Origin: CAWGOF01 sp963824225
GTDB taxonomy: Bacteria; Acidobacteriota; Polarisedimenticolia; Polarisedimenticolales; Polarisedimenticolaceae
Length of the DNA stretch: 64,000 nt
Direction: 5' to 3'
NCBI GenBank assembly: GCA_963824225.1
Contig: CAWGOF010000002.1
Span: 744,001-808,000, forward strand
Position 1 is the first letter of the stretch; the number at the start of each line of letters is the position of its first letter. This document shows, in pieces, positions 51,339 to 59,353 of this stretch. Made by a program: the position numbers and the translations under genes. The notes beneath the pieces were generated by a model. That model was given only the letters and a program-made list of their open reading frames with translations. It did not search any database and was not told where the DNA came from.

Positions 51339-52265
51339 ATGCGAATCGTTTCTCTGCTCCCGAGCGCCACGGAAATCCTTTGCGCGCTGGGTCTCGATGA
51401 CCAGCTCGTGGGCGTCACTCACGAGTGCGACTTCCCCGCTTTCGTCGCGCGGCTGCCGAAGGTCACTCGAACGTTGATCCCCACGGAGGCGTCGAGCGCC
51501 GAGATCGATGGCCTCGTGCGCGAGAAGTTGAAAGCGGACCGGGCGTTGTACTCCCTCGACATGCCCGTGCTCGAATCGTTGCGACCGGACCTGATCGTCA
51601 CCCAGGCGCTGTGCGACGTGTGCGCCGTGGCCGAGGACGAGGTTCGCGCAGCAGCCTGCTCGCTCCCCGGCAGTCCGCGCGTCGTCAACCTGGAGCCGCA
51701 GACTCTCTCGGACGTCCTCGAGTCCATCACGCAGGTGGCCCAGGCAGCAGGCGTCGAATCGAGAGGAGATGAAGTCGTCCAAGGGTTGCAGGATCGCGTC
51801 GCGCGCGTCGCGGCTCGTACGGCGGGGCTGAGTCACCTCCCGCGAGTCATCGTGCTCGAGTGGCTCGACCCACCGTTCTCCTGCGGCCACTGGAATCCGG
51901 AGCTCGTCCGACTAGCCGGAGGCATCGAGGTGCTGGGCCAGGAGGGACGGCCCTCTCGAACGCTGCGGTGGGACGAAGTGCTGAGCGCTCAGCCGGAGAT
52001 CGTGCTCATCGCGTGCTGCGGATTCGGCGTCGACCGTACGATGCAGGACGTACCGGCGTTGTGGTCGATCCCGGGCTGGCGAGCATTGCCCGCCGTGCGC
52101 TCCTCACACGTGTACGTCGTGGACGGCTCGCAGTACTTCAGCCGCCCGGGCCCGCGACTCGTCGACAGCCTGGAGATCCTGGCTCACGCGCTCCACCCGG
52201 ACGTGCATCCCCTACCCGCCGGGCTGGCGCCAGCCGTTCGAGCGAACGGCGAGCCAGCCGCCTAG
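51339..52265 (+). CDS. Cobalamin-binding BtuF-like protein
   Basis: 308 residues. The substrate-binding-protein fold of BtuF/FhuD starts at once with MRIVSLLPSATEILCALGL and GVTHECDFP; no signal peptide or lipobox is present. Further blocks are LRPDLIVTQALCDVCAV, NLEPQTLSDVLESI, VIVLEWLDPPFSCGHWNPELVRLAGG and VYVVDGSQYFSRPGPRLVDSLEIL. This signal-less branch is common in bacteria and is annotated cobalamin-binding, but whether it acts in the cytoplasm is unresolved. No BtuC/BtuD transporter genes are nearby. Convergent with the UPF0173 gene, overlapping by 4 bp. Confidence 0.82.
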   Translation: MRIVSLLPSATEILCALGLDDQLVGVTHECDFPAFVARLPKVTRTLIPTEASSAEIDGLVREKLKADRALYSLDMPVLESLRPDLIVTQALCDVCAVAEDEVRAAACSLPGSPRVVNLEPQTLSDVLESITQVAQAAGVESRGDEVVQGLQDRVARVAARTAGLSHLPRVIVLEWLDPPFSCGHWNPELVRLAGGIEVLGQEGRPSRTLRWDEVLSAQPEIVLIACCGFGVDRTMQDVPALWSIPGWRALPAVRSSHVYVVDGSQYFSRPGPRLVDSLEILAHALHPDVHPLPAGLAPAVRANGEPAA

Positions 52266-52945
52266 ATCTCGTGGGCTCCGCCGGGCTCGACGATGACCGC
52301 CCGAAGCCCGAGCCGTTCGACTTTGGCCACGAACGCGTGCGCGTCGGCGCGGATCGGCTCGAACGTGTCGTAGTGCATGGGGATCGTGACCTTGGCCTGG
52401 AGCATCTCGGCGGCCTTGGCCGCGTCGTCGATCCCCATCGTGAAGTTGTCGCCGATCGGTAGGAGGGCTGCGTCGAGCGGTCCGTTCAGCTCGGCGATCA
52501 GCTTCATGTCGAGGAACACTCCGGTGTCGCCCGCGTGGTACACCTTCTTCCCGCCCATCGTCAGCACGATGCCCGTCGGGTTGCCGAGCGCCTCGCCGTT
52601 CGGGCCGGTCGAGCCGTGGTGCGCGATCGTCAGCTTGACGTGACCGAACGGGAACGTTCTTCCGCCGCCAATGTGCAGCGGGTGACCCTCTGCACCCTGC
52701 GCCGTGCAGTACGTCGTGATCTCGAAGTTCGACACGACGAGGGCGTCCGTGCGCTTGGCGATCGCGACCGCGTCGCCCAGGTGGTCGCCGTGACCGTGCG
52801 TGATCAGGATCGCGTCGAGCTGGCGGAACGAGTCGGCCCGCACGTCGGCCTTGGGGTTTCCGGTCAAGAATGGGTCGATCAGCACCGTGTGCTGACCGTC
52901 CGCGATCTCCCAGCACGAGTGACCGTGGAACCTGAGCGTCAGCAT
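52262..52945 (-). CDS. UPF0173-type metal-dependent hydrolase (metallo-beta-lactamase fold)
   Basis: 227 residues. It starts MLTLRFHGHSCWEI after a GAGGGGAA site; the frame from 53026 is arginine-rich and unlikely. The metal motif ITHGHGDHLGD (about 50-60) is intact. VKLTIAHHGSTGPNG, YHAGDTGVFLDMKLI and IPMHYDTFEPI provide the remaining metal ligands. The family is UlaG/UPF0173, presumed phosphodiesterase or lactonase, substrate unknown. It follows the haem operon (hemL ends at 52968) in the same orientation but lies downstream of it. Confidence 0.87.
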   Translation of the reverse strand: MLTLRFHGHSCWEIADGQHTVLIDPFLTGNPKADVRADSFRQLDAILITHGHGDHLGDAVAIAKRTDALVVSNFEITTYCTAQGAEGHPLHIGGGRTFPFGHVKLTIAHHGSTGPNGEALGNPTGIVLTMGGKKVYHAGDTGVFLDMKLIAELNGPLDAALLPIGDNFTMGIDDAAKAAEMLQAKVTIPMHYDTFEPIRADAHAFVAKVERLGLRAVIVEPGGAHEI

Positions 52946-52967
52946 CGGTTGCTCTTCCCCTCGCAGT

Positions 52968-54242
52968 CTACCGCGCGAGCGCGGCGAGCGCACTTCGCGC
53001 CGCGTCGATCGTCGCGTCGATCTCATCGTCCGTGTGGGCCAGAGACAGGAACGCGGCTTCGAACTGGGATGGCGCGAGGTACACCCCGCGCTCGAGCATG
53101 CCGTGGAAGAATGCGGCGTAGCGCTGCGTGTCGGCGGACGCCGCCGTTGCCAGGTCGACGACCGGCCGGTCGGTGAAGAACCCGGTGAGCATCGAGCCGA
53201 CCCGGTTGAGCGTCATCGGCACGCCGGCGTCGCGTGCGGCCTGGACGAGCCCGCGCTCGAGGCGCGCGGATGCGGCCTCGAGGCGCTCGTACGCGCCGGG
53301 CGCGTCGAGGATCGCCAGCGTCTCGATCCCGGCGCGCATGGCGAGCGGGTTGCCCGAGAGCGTGCCGGCCTGGTACACGGGGCCGTCGGGTGCGAGCTGG
53401 CCCATCAGATCCGCCCGGCCGCCGTAGGCGGCGGCCGGGAGTCCCCCGCCGATCACCTTGCCGAAGCGTCGTCAGGTCGCCGGTCACACCGTAGAGCGCC
53501 TGGGCCCCGCCGCGATGCACGCGGAAGCCGGTCATCACCTCGTCGACGATGAGCAGGGCGCCGTGCTCGGGTCGTCAGGTCGCGTACGGCGCGCAGGTAA
53601 CCATCGTGCGGCGCGACGACGCCCATGTTCCCGGCGATCGGCTCGAGGATCAGGCACGCGATCTTGGCGCCGCGCGCGTCGAGCAGGCGCGCGAGCGCCG
53701 GCTCGTCGTTGAACGGCACGACGTGCGTCAGCTCGGCCAGAGCCCGGGGAACGCCGGGACTCCCCGGGATGCCGAGCGTCAGCACACCCGAGCCCGCGCG
53801 CACGAGGAGCGAGTCTGCATGGCCGTGGTAGCAGCCGTCGACCTTGACGATCTCGTCGCGTCCGGTCGCCGCGCGGGCCAGACGGATCGCCGACATCGTG
53901 GCCTCGGTGCCCGAGGACACGAAGCGCACGCGCTCGCATCCCGGCGCGCGCTCGCAGATCGCGCGCGCAAGCTCCGTTTCGAGCTCGGTGGGCGCACCGA
54001 ACGAGGTGCCCCGTGCCGGCCTGCTCCTGCAGCGCAGCGACGACGCGTGGATGCGCGTGGCCGGCGATCAGCGGGCCCCAGGACAGGACGTAGTCGACAT
54101 ACTCCTTCCCGTCGACGTCGGTGATGCGCGCGCCCTCGGCTGAGGCGATGAACAGCGGGTCGCCGCCGACCGAGCGGAACGCGCGGACCGGGCTGTTCAC
54201 GCCGCCCGCGATGTAGCGCCGGGCCTCGTCAACCCGACGCAC
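52968..54242 (-). CDS. hemL: Glutamate-1-semialdehyde 2,1-aminomutase (frameshifted in this sequence)
   Basis: 425 residues when read through. PLP enzyme making 5-aminolevulinate in the C5 haem pathway. Blocks in order: YIAGGVNSPVRAFRSVGG, YVDYVLSWGPLIAGHAHP, RFVSSGTEATMSAIRLARAATGRDEIVKVDGCYHGHADSLLV, LIVDEVMTGFRVH and the PLP-lysine region GKVIGGGLPAAAYGG. The last runs cleanly to the stop. Extra bases at about 54015, 53569 and 53463 account for all three breaks; removing them restores RGTSFGAPTELE, EHGALLIVDEV and TLGKVIGGG. GTG at 54242 overlaps the SprT gene end by 14 bp. Confidence 0.9.
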
Positions 54243-54771
54243 GGCGCGTCGCTCCCCGGGTCGGCCCGGTTCCGCATGCGCTCGCGGAGAACAGCGCGAG
54301 CTGTCGCGGCCGACCGTCGTCGGGTCCCGGCCGGTAGTACCCGGTCTCCCGCGCCACGTCGAGGATCTCGAGGTACATGCGGCGGAAGCGGATCGAGTGG
54401 TCGAAGTGCCGCAGGTGCGCGAGCTCGTGGCACAGCGTGTCGACGAGGCTCGAGCGCTTGAGCGGACGACCGGTCCGGGCGTGGCGTAGCCGGATGCGGA
54501 TCCGGCCGTCGGCGTAGCAGATGCCGTAGTGCGCGACGATCCCCGGCTTCTCGGCGTCGATCGCGCGGAACCGCAGGCCGAACCGGGCCGCGAGATCGCC
54601 GGCCATCGTGCGAAGCTCGGTGATCAGGACCTGGTCTTCCGCGGTCCGGCGCTCGACCGCCGAGCGCGGCGTCTTGGCCTTGTCCGCCAGGGCGCGGAGC
54701 CGGGCGTTCGCGCTCGGGCGCACGACGAGCTCGCGCTCGGCGAACAGGCGTTTTCCTGCGGTCCTGCTCAT
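54229..54771 (-). CDS. SprT-like zinc metallopeptidase-family protein
   Basis: 180 residues. The zinc motif CHELAHLRHFDH has His115-Glu116-x-x-His119 with further histidines at 122 and 125, inside a SprT-like domain (SSLVDTLCHELAHLRHFDHSIRF). The basic N-terminal half (RLFAERELVVRPSANARLRALADKAKTP) may bind nucleic acid. Bacterial members are uncharacterised; eukaryotic relatives cut DNA-protein crosslinks. Its ATG overlaps the hemB stop (ATGA), and its 3' end overlaps hemL by 14 bp, so it is embedded in the haem operon. M48/YgjP-type is an alternative label. Confidence 0.8.
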   Translation of the reverse strand: MSRTAGKRLFAERELVVRPSANARLRALADKAKTPRSAVERRTAEDQVLITELRTMAGDLAARFGLRFRAIDAEKPGIVAHYGICYADGRIRIRLRHARTGRPLKRSSLVDTLCHELAHLRHFDHSIRFRRMYLEILDVARETGYYRPGPDDGRPRQLALFSASACGTGPTRGATRRASG

Positions 54772-55781
54772 CCGCGGAGCAGGCGCGCCGCCTCGCGGGC
54801 GTGGTAGGTCAACAGGATGTCGGCGCCCGGCGCGCCTGAGGCCGGTCAACACCTCGAGCACCGTGCGCTCGCGGTCGATCCAGCCGCGCTCGGCCGCGGC
54901 GACGAGCATCGAGTACTCGCCGCTGACGTTGTAGGCGGCGACCGGGACGCGGAACGTGTCCTTGACCCGCCGGATCACGTCGAGGTACGCGAGCGCCGGC
55001 TTGACCATCACGATGTCCGCGCCCTCGTCGAGATCGAGCCCGACCTCGCGCAGCGCCTCGTCCGAGTTCGCGGGGTCCATCTGGTACGACCGCCGATCGC
55101 CGAACTGCGGCGTCGAGCCGGCGGCCTCGCGGAACGGACCGTAGAACGCCGATGCGTACTTCGCGGCGTAGGACAGGATCGCGACCGTCGCGTGCCCCGC
55201 GTCGTCGAGCGCCCGGCGAATCGCACCGACGCGGCCGTCCATCATGTCCGACGGCGCGACGACGTCCGCACCGGCCTTCGCGTGCGACACGGCGGCCCGT
55301 GCCAGGAGCTCGAGCGTCGGGTCGTTGTCGACGTCGCCGTCCGCGATCGACGCCGCAGTGGCCGTGGCTCGTGTATTCGCACAGGCAGACGTCGGTGATC
55401 ACGGTCACGTCGCGGTATGCGCGCTTCAGCGCGCCGACCGCCTGCTGGACCGGCGCTTCGTCGTCCCACGCCTCGGAGCCAAGGTCGTCCTTGCGCTCGG
55501 GGAGGCCGAACAGCAGGACCGCCCGCACGCCGTCCTCGCGGGCCTGCGCCGACCTCGTCCACGAGCCGGTCGACCGAGAACCGGAACTGCCCGGGCATCG
55601 ACGGGATCGTGCTCCGCGCTCCTGCGCCAGCCTGCACGAACAGCGGATAGACGAGATCGGTCGGCTCGAGGGTCGTCTCGCGCACGAGGTCGCGCAGCCC
55701 GGCCGAGCGCCTGAGGCGGCGCGGACGAGCCGTGGGGAACCCGGCGCGTTGACGTTTCGGCGGCGCGTCGGCGAGCTTCAT
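54768..55781 (-). CDS. hemB: Porphobilinogen synthase (5-aminolevulinate dehydratase, frameshifted in this sequence)
   Basis: About 336 residues when read through. Condenses two 5-aminolevulinates to porphobilinogen. Blocks: LRDLVRETTLEPTDLVYPLFVQ, RAVLLFGLPERKD, VITDVCLCEYTSHGHCGV (Cys-x-Cys-x7-Cys, a zinc site), KAGADVVAPSDMMDGRVGAIR, AILSYAAKYASAFYGPFREAAGS, IVMVKPALAYLDVIRR and VAAYNVSGEYSM, with the active-site lysines in YAAKYAS and MVKPA. Breaks near 55555, 55365 and 54833 are single-base shifts. The zinc-type metal site contrasts with the Mg-only HemB of many bacteria. It sits 4 bp after the zinc-ribbon gene. Confidence 0.88.
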
Positions 55782-55785
55782 CGGC

Positions 55786-55953
55786 TCAATCCTCGTCGTC
55801 GAAAAAGAACTGATCGGCGCATCCACGGCTGCAGAACGACCGGCCGCTCCAGACGTGCGAGTGCTCCTCGCAGAAATGCTTGTGACAGATCGGGCACCGC
55901 CCGAGGACCACCTCGACCGAGGTCTTGTCGCACTGGTGGCACTTGGCGTCCAC
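55786..55953 (-). CDS. Small zinc-ribbon protein
   Basis: 55 residues from GTG at 55953, preceded by GGAGG; the frame continues upstream only through the tRNA antisense. Seven cysteines and several histidines form paired knuckles: CHQC (about 4-7), CPIC (19-22), then HFCEEH and FCSRGC, ending in an acidic FFFDDED. The pattern suggests two zinc sites of AN1/TRASH-like type. It is the first gene of the operon with hemB (4-bp gap), SprT-like protein and hemL. A metal-handling or protein-binding role is possible, but no function is known. Confidence 0.7.
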   Translation of the reverse strand: MDAKCHQCDKTSVEVVLGRCPICHKHFCEEHSHVWSGRSFCSRGCADQFFFDDED

Positions 55954-55978
55954 GGGTCCTCCGTCCGAGCCGACGCGC

Positions 55979-56007
55979 TTGCGGGGCCTCGGATCGATCG
56001 CTAGAGT
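55979..56007 (+). promoter_or_regulatory. Promoter TTGCGG-N17-TAGAGT for the tRNA
   Basis: -35 TTGCGG at 55979-55984 and -10 TAGAGT at 56002-56007, placing the start about 6 bp before the tRNA 5' end. Confidence 0.45.
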
Positions 56008-56019
56008 AGGGCGCTCGTC

Positions 56020-56094
56020 GGCGGCGTAGCTCAGCGGTAGAGCGAGGGACTCATAACCCCTAGGTCCGTGGTTCAACTCCACGCGCCGCTACCA
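56020..56094 (+). tRNA. tRNA-Met (CAU), probably elongator
   Basis: 75 bases including the encoded CCA. Acceptor GGCGGCG/CGCCGCT has a G1-U72 wobble; T8-A9; D stem GCTC/GAGC; anticodon CAT at 56052-56054 in loop CTCATAA; five-base variable loop; T stem CGTGG/CCACG with loop TTCAACT. G2-C71, C3-G70 and A73 are methionine identity elements. Absence of initiator features (three G-C pairs in the anticodon stem with a mismatched first pair) argues against tRNA-fMet. A lysidine-modified tRNA-Ile2 has the same anticodon and cannot be fully excluded. The anticodon stem has an A31-C39 mismatch. Confidence 0.9.
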
Positions 56095-56176
56095 GCCCCC
56101 GCACAGGCTCGCCGCTGGTCATCCTAACACCGCTCGTAGGATCGCTGAGCGAGCCCGACGTTCCCGATCGGGAACC

Positions 56177-57487
56177 TCAGTCGAGAGCGTCGAGCAGGGC
56201 CCGCAGACGCGGAAACGCGGCGTCGATGTCGTCGAGCGACACGGCCCCGACCGACAGGCGGAACCAGCCCGTCTCCTCGGGCAGGCCGAACGCCTGGAAC
56301 GGCACGACGGCGAGGCCCGCGCGGTCGAGGAGCAGCTTGCGGATCGCCTCGTTGTCGCGGATCGGCTGACCGTCGATCGTGCGCCCGACCACGTCGAGCT
56401 GGAGCGACAGGTAGATCGCGCCCTGAGGCTCGATGCTCGACACCGGGTATCCGGCGCCGCGCAGCTCGGCGATCCCCGAGTGCAGCCGCTCGAGACGCAC
56501 GCGCACGCGCTCGTTCATCTGCTCGGCGAACTCGGCGCCGGCCGCGTCGTCGGCCAGGAACTTGGCCACCGCGATCTGCTCGGGGCGCGGGGCCCAGGCC
56601 CCGATGTGGCCGATCAGGTTGTTCATGCGCTGGATCACGTCGGGCGCGGCGAGGACCCAGCCCACGCGCAACCCGGTCGCGGCCAGGCCCTTCGAGATCC
56701 CGTCGAGGCTGATGACCCACGGCGCGCACTCGGGCACGAGCGTCGTCGGCATGTGGTGTCTCGCTCGCCCGAACACGAGCCACGCGTACACCTGGTCGTG
56801 CAGCACGAACAGGTGCGGCGTTCCTCGGCGGGTGCGCGCGCGATTCTCCTCGACGACCGCCTCGAGGATCGCGCGCAGCGTGGCTTCGCCGATCACCGTG
56901 CCGGTCGGGTTCAGCGGGCTGTTGATGCACAGCATCCGCGCCGTCCCGAGGTGCGGGACAACCTGCTCCGCCCGAGGCATGAACCCGTCCTCCGCGCTCG
57001 TCGGCACGACGACCGACTCGGCCTCGGCGATCCACGCGTAGTGGTTGTTGTTCCACGACGGGACCGGGTAGACGACCCGGTCGCCGCGGTTGAGCACGCA
57101 GCGATACGCTCCGTAGAGGATCGGACGCGCGCCGCTCGCGATCAGCACCGACTCGACCGGATACCGGGCGCCCCAGCGGCGCGCGGTGAACTCGGCGACC
57201 GCCTGGCGCAGGGCCAGCACGCCGTCCGACGGCGGATAGTTCGTCTCGCCCTTGGCGTACGCCTCCTGCACCAGCTCGAGCAAGCGCGCGGGGATCGGGA
57301 AGTACCGGGTGTTGAAGTCGCCGACGGTCAGGTTGCACACCGATCGGCCGGTCGCGACGAGCGCGCGGATCTCGGCGGCGATGCGCAGGATCTCCGAGCC
57401 CACGAGGCCGCGAACGCGCTCGGACAGCGACGCGTCGACCACGTCTCGCGGGCCGAACTCGACGGTCGGCACGGTTTCAGGTGTCAT
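56177..57487 (-). CDS. PLP-dependent aminotransferase, class I/II
   Basis: 436 residues, fold-type I. NLTVGDFNTRYFPIP and ETNYPPSDGVLALRQAVAEF open the domain. NSPLNPTGTVI, LHDQVYAWLVFG and the PLP lysine in SLDGISKGLAATGLRVGWVLA (about 263) follow, then GWFRLSVGAV near the end with the substrate-carboxylate arginine. It resembles aspartate aminotransferases of the Ib group, but specificity is not decided. The ATG lies 10 bp from a TAGAAT box. Confidence 0.88.
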   Translation of the reverse strand: MTPETVPTVEFGPRDVVDASLSERVRGLVGSEILRIAAEIRALVATGRSVCNLTVGDFNTRYFPIPARLLELVQEAYAKGETNYPPSDGVLALRQAVAEFTARRWGARYPVESVLIASGARPILYGAYRCVLNRGDRVVYPVPSWNNNHYAWIAEAESVVVPTSAEDGFMPRAEQVVPHLGTARMLCINSPLNPTGTVIGEATLRAILEAVVEENRARTRRGTPHLFVLHDQVYAWLVFGRARHHMPTTLVPECAPWVISLDGISKGLAATGLRVGWVLAAPDVIQRMNNLIGHIGAWAPRPEQIAVAKFLADDAAGAEFAEQMNERVRVRLERLHSGIAELRGAGYPVSSIEPQGAIYLSLQLDVVGRTIDGQPIRDNEAIRKLLLDRAGLAVVPFQAFGLPEETGWFRLSVGAVSLDDIDAAFPRLRALLDALD

Positions 57488-57497
57488 CGGAGCCCCG

Positions 57498-57503
57498 ATT
57501 CTA
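57498..57503 (-). promoter_or_regulatory. -10 box (TAGAAT) before the aminotransferase gene
   Basis: Minus-strand TAGAAT ending 10 bp before the ATG at 57487, inside the 13-mer shared with the crotonase promoter. Confidence 0.45.
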
Positions 57504-57520
57504 TCAGGTAAGAGTACCGT

Positions 57521-59353
57521 CTACTTCCTGGCCGTGGGTGTGATCGTGACCTCGAGGCGCTGGCCGTCCCGCACGACCACGACCCGCACCGGCTGGCCGA
57601 TCTTGGCCCGCTCGAGCGCGTGCGTGTAGTCGTAGATGTTGGCGACGCGCTGACCGGCGAACTCGACGATCACGTCGCCCTGGCGCAGGCCGGCTTTCTC
57701 GGCCGGGCCGCCGTCGACGACCCCGCTGAGCCGCAGCCCATCGACCTCCGTCGTGTAGTCCGGGATCGTCCCGGTGAATACGCGCAGCCCGTCGCGCGAG
57801 CCGGGGTCGGTCTTGGGCTCGACCTTGGTGTACGCCGGCCGCTCGTCGAGCGCCGCGACCTTCGCCGCGACGAGCGCGCCGAGGTGTGCGACGCGCTCGA
57901 GGCCCTCGTACTCGATCTTCTCCGCTCGATCGGTCGGACGGTGGTAGTCCTCGTGCGAGCCGGTGAAAAAATCCAGGACCGGGATCCCCGCGAGGTAGAA
58001 CGAGGTCGTGTCGGTCGGTAGGTACGGATCGTCTTTCATCCGCACGTCGACCCCGACCACGGCGTTGGCCCGCTCGACGATCGAGCGCCAGGCCGGGCTG
58101 CTGCCGATGCCCTGCACGTTGAGCCGTCCGTCCTTCATCCGACCGACCATGTCGAAGTTGACGTACGCCAGGATGTCGCCGGTCGGGATCGGCGCGTCCT
58201 TGAGAAACTGGCTCGATCCGAGCAGGCCGATCTCTTCACCCGACCAGAAGCCGAGGACGACCGGGCGCCGGCGGTCCATCATCTTGAGCATCTCTCCGGC
58301 GCACAGCACGGCTGCCACGCCGGACGCGTCGTCGTCCGCGCCGTAGTGGATCTCGCCGCGCTCGTCGTCCTTGGCCAGGGACGTTCCGTGGTCCCCGCGC
58401 CCGAGATGATCGAGGTGCGCGCCGAGGACGACGTAGGAGGGCGCCGATGCGTCGGGCGACGCGGCGTCGCCCGACGCCGCGAGCACCCCGGCGACGCTGT
58501 GTGCCGTGCGTTTCTCGCGCTCGACCCGCACGTCGAGCGTTGCGCGCACACCCGGGATGGCGAAGCCGGTGACGTGAGGGTTGCCGGTGTCGAGCGCGGC
58601 CTGCGCCGCTTCGAGGGTCTTCCCCTTCACGGTGGCGAACAACCGCTCGGCGACCGCACCGCTGATGCTCGCGGCGAGGATCCCCGAGCCGCCGAGCGCC
58701 GCGTCGAACGACATCGGCACGAGCTCGCCGGCATTCGCCGACCGCGGGCCGGTGACGACGAGCAGCGCCTTGGCTCCGCGCTCACGCGCGGCGAGGGCTT
58801 TGTAGCGCAGGCCCGAATGCCGCGCGAGCAACGCGCGTCGATCCGGGTCGACGTCCTCCGGCGAGTAGCGCAGCGCGACGACGATCTTGTCCTTGACGTC
58901 GATCCCGACGTAGCTGTCGTAGGCCCCGCCCTCGATCTCCGGCGTGGCCATGCCGTACCCCGCGAACACGACCTCGGCGGCAGCGCTCCCGCTGTCCGAG
59001 AACGACAGGGCGCGGATGCGCTCGGCGCCGCGGAACGCCTCGGACTCCGGCGTCTCCGCGACGGCGAGGGCCAGGCTCGAGCCCGCGTCCTTCGTTCCCG
59101 ACGTGAACTCGAACGGCAGCACGAAGCCAGTCTTTCCCGGAAGCGGTCGAGCGCCGATGCGCTCGAGCTCGCCGGCGATGTACCGCGCGGCCCGCTCCTC
59201 GCCCGCGGAGCCGGTCAAGCGCCCCGCCAGGTCGTCCGACGCCAGGAACTTCACGGTGCGCGAGAGCACGGGCGCCGGCTCGGCCGAGGCGAGCGGCGCG
59301 AGGACGAGCGCGGCCGCGAGCGCCGACGCGGCGCTGCGTCGATGGTCGTTCAC
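57521..59353 (-). CDS. Secreted M28 aminopeptidase with PA and PDZ domains
   Basis: 610 residues from the GTG of a GTGA overlap, with a signal peptide (about 1-24). Residues ~130-280 are a PA-type insert. The M28 zinc site is complete: GAHLDHLGRGD, YGADDDASGVAAV, FWSGEEIGLLGS, NFDMVGRM and GSHEDYHRPTD supply the two-zinc ligands and the general-base Glu. The C-terminal ~90 residues are a PDZ domain (RLSGVVDGGPAEKAGLRQGDVIVEFAGQ). Probably an exported aminopeptidase. It is translated together with the beta-propeller protein upstream, which suggests a joint role in peptide uptake. Confidence 0.9.
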   Translation of the reverse strand: MNDHRRSAASALAAALVLAPLASAEPAPVLSRTVKFLASDDLAGRLTGSAGEERAARYIAGELERIGARPLPGKTGFVLPFEFTSGTKDAGSSLALAVAETPESEAFRGAERIRALSFSDSGSAAAEVVFAGYGMATPEIEGGAYDSYVGIDVKDKIVVALRYSPEDVDPDRRALLARHSGLRYKALAARERGAKALLVVTGPRSANAGELVPMSFDAALGGSGILAASISGAVAERLFATVKGKTLEAAQAALDTGNPHVTGFAIPGVRATLDVRVEREKRTAHSVAGVLAASGDAASPDASAPSYVVLGAHLDHLGRGDHGTSLAKDDERGEIHYGADDDASGVAAVLCAGEMLKMMDRRRPVVLGFWSGEEIGLLGSSQFLKDAPIPTGDILAYVNFDMVGRMKDGRLNVQGIGSSPAWRSIVERANAVVGVDVRMKDDPYLPTDTTSFYLAGIPVLDFFTGSHEDYHRPTDRAEKIEYEGLERVAHLGALVAAKVAALDERPAYTKVEPKTDPGSRDGLRVFTGTIPDYTTEVDGLRLSGVVDGGPAEKAGLRQGDVIVEFAGQRVANIYDYTHALERAKIGQPVRVVVVRDGQRLEVTITPTARK

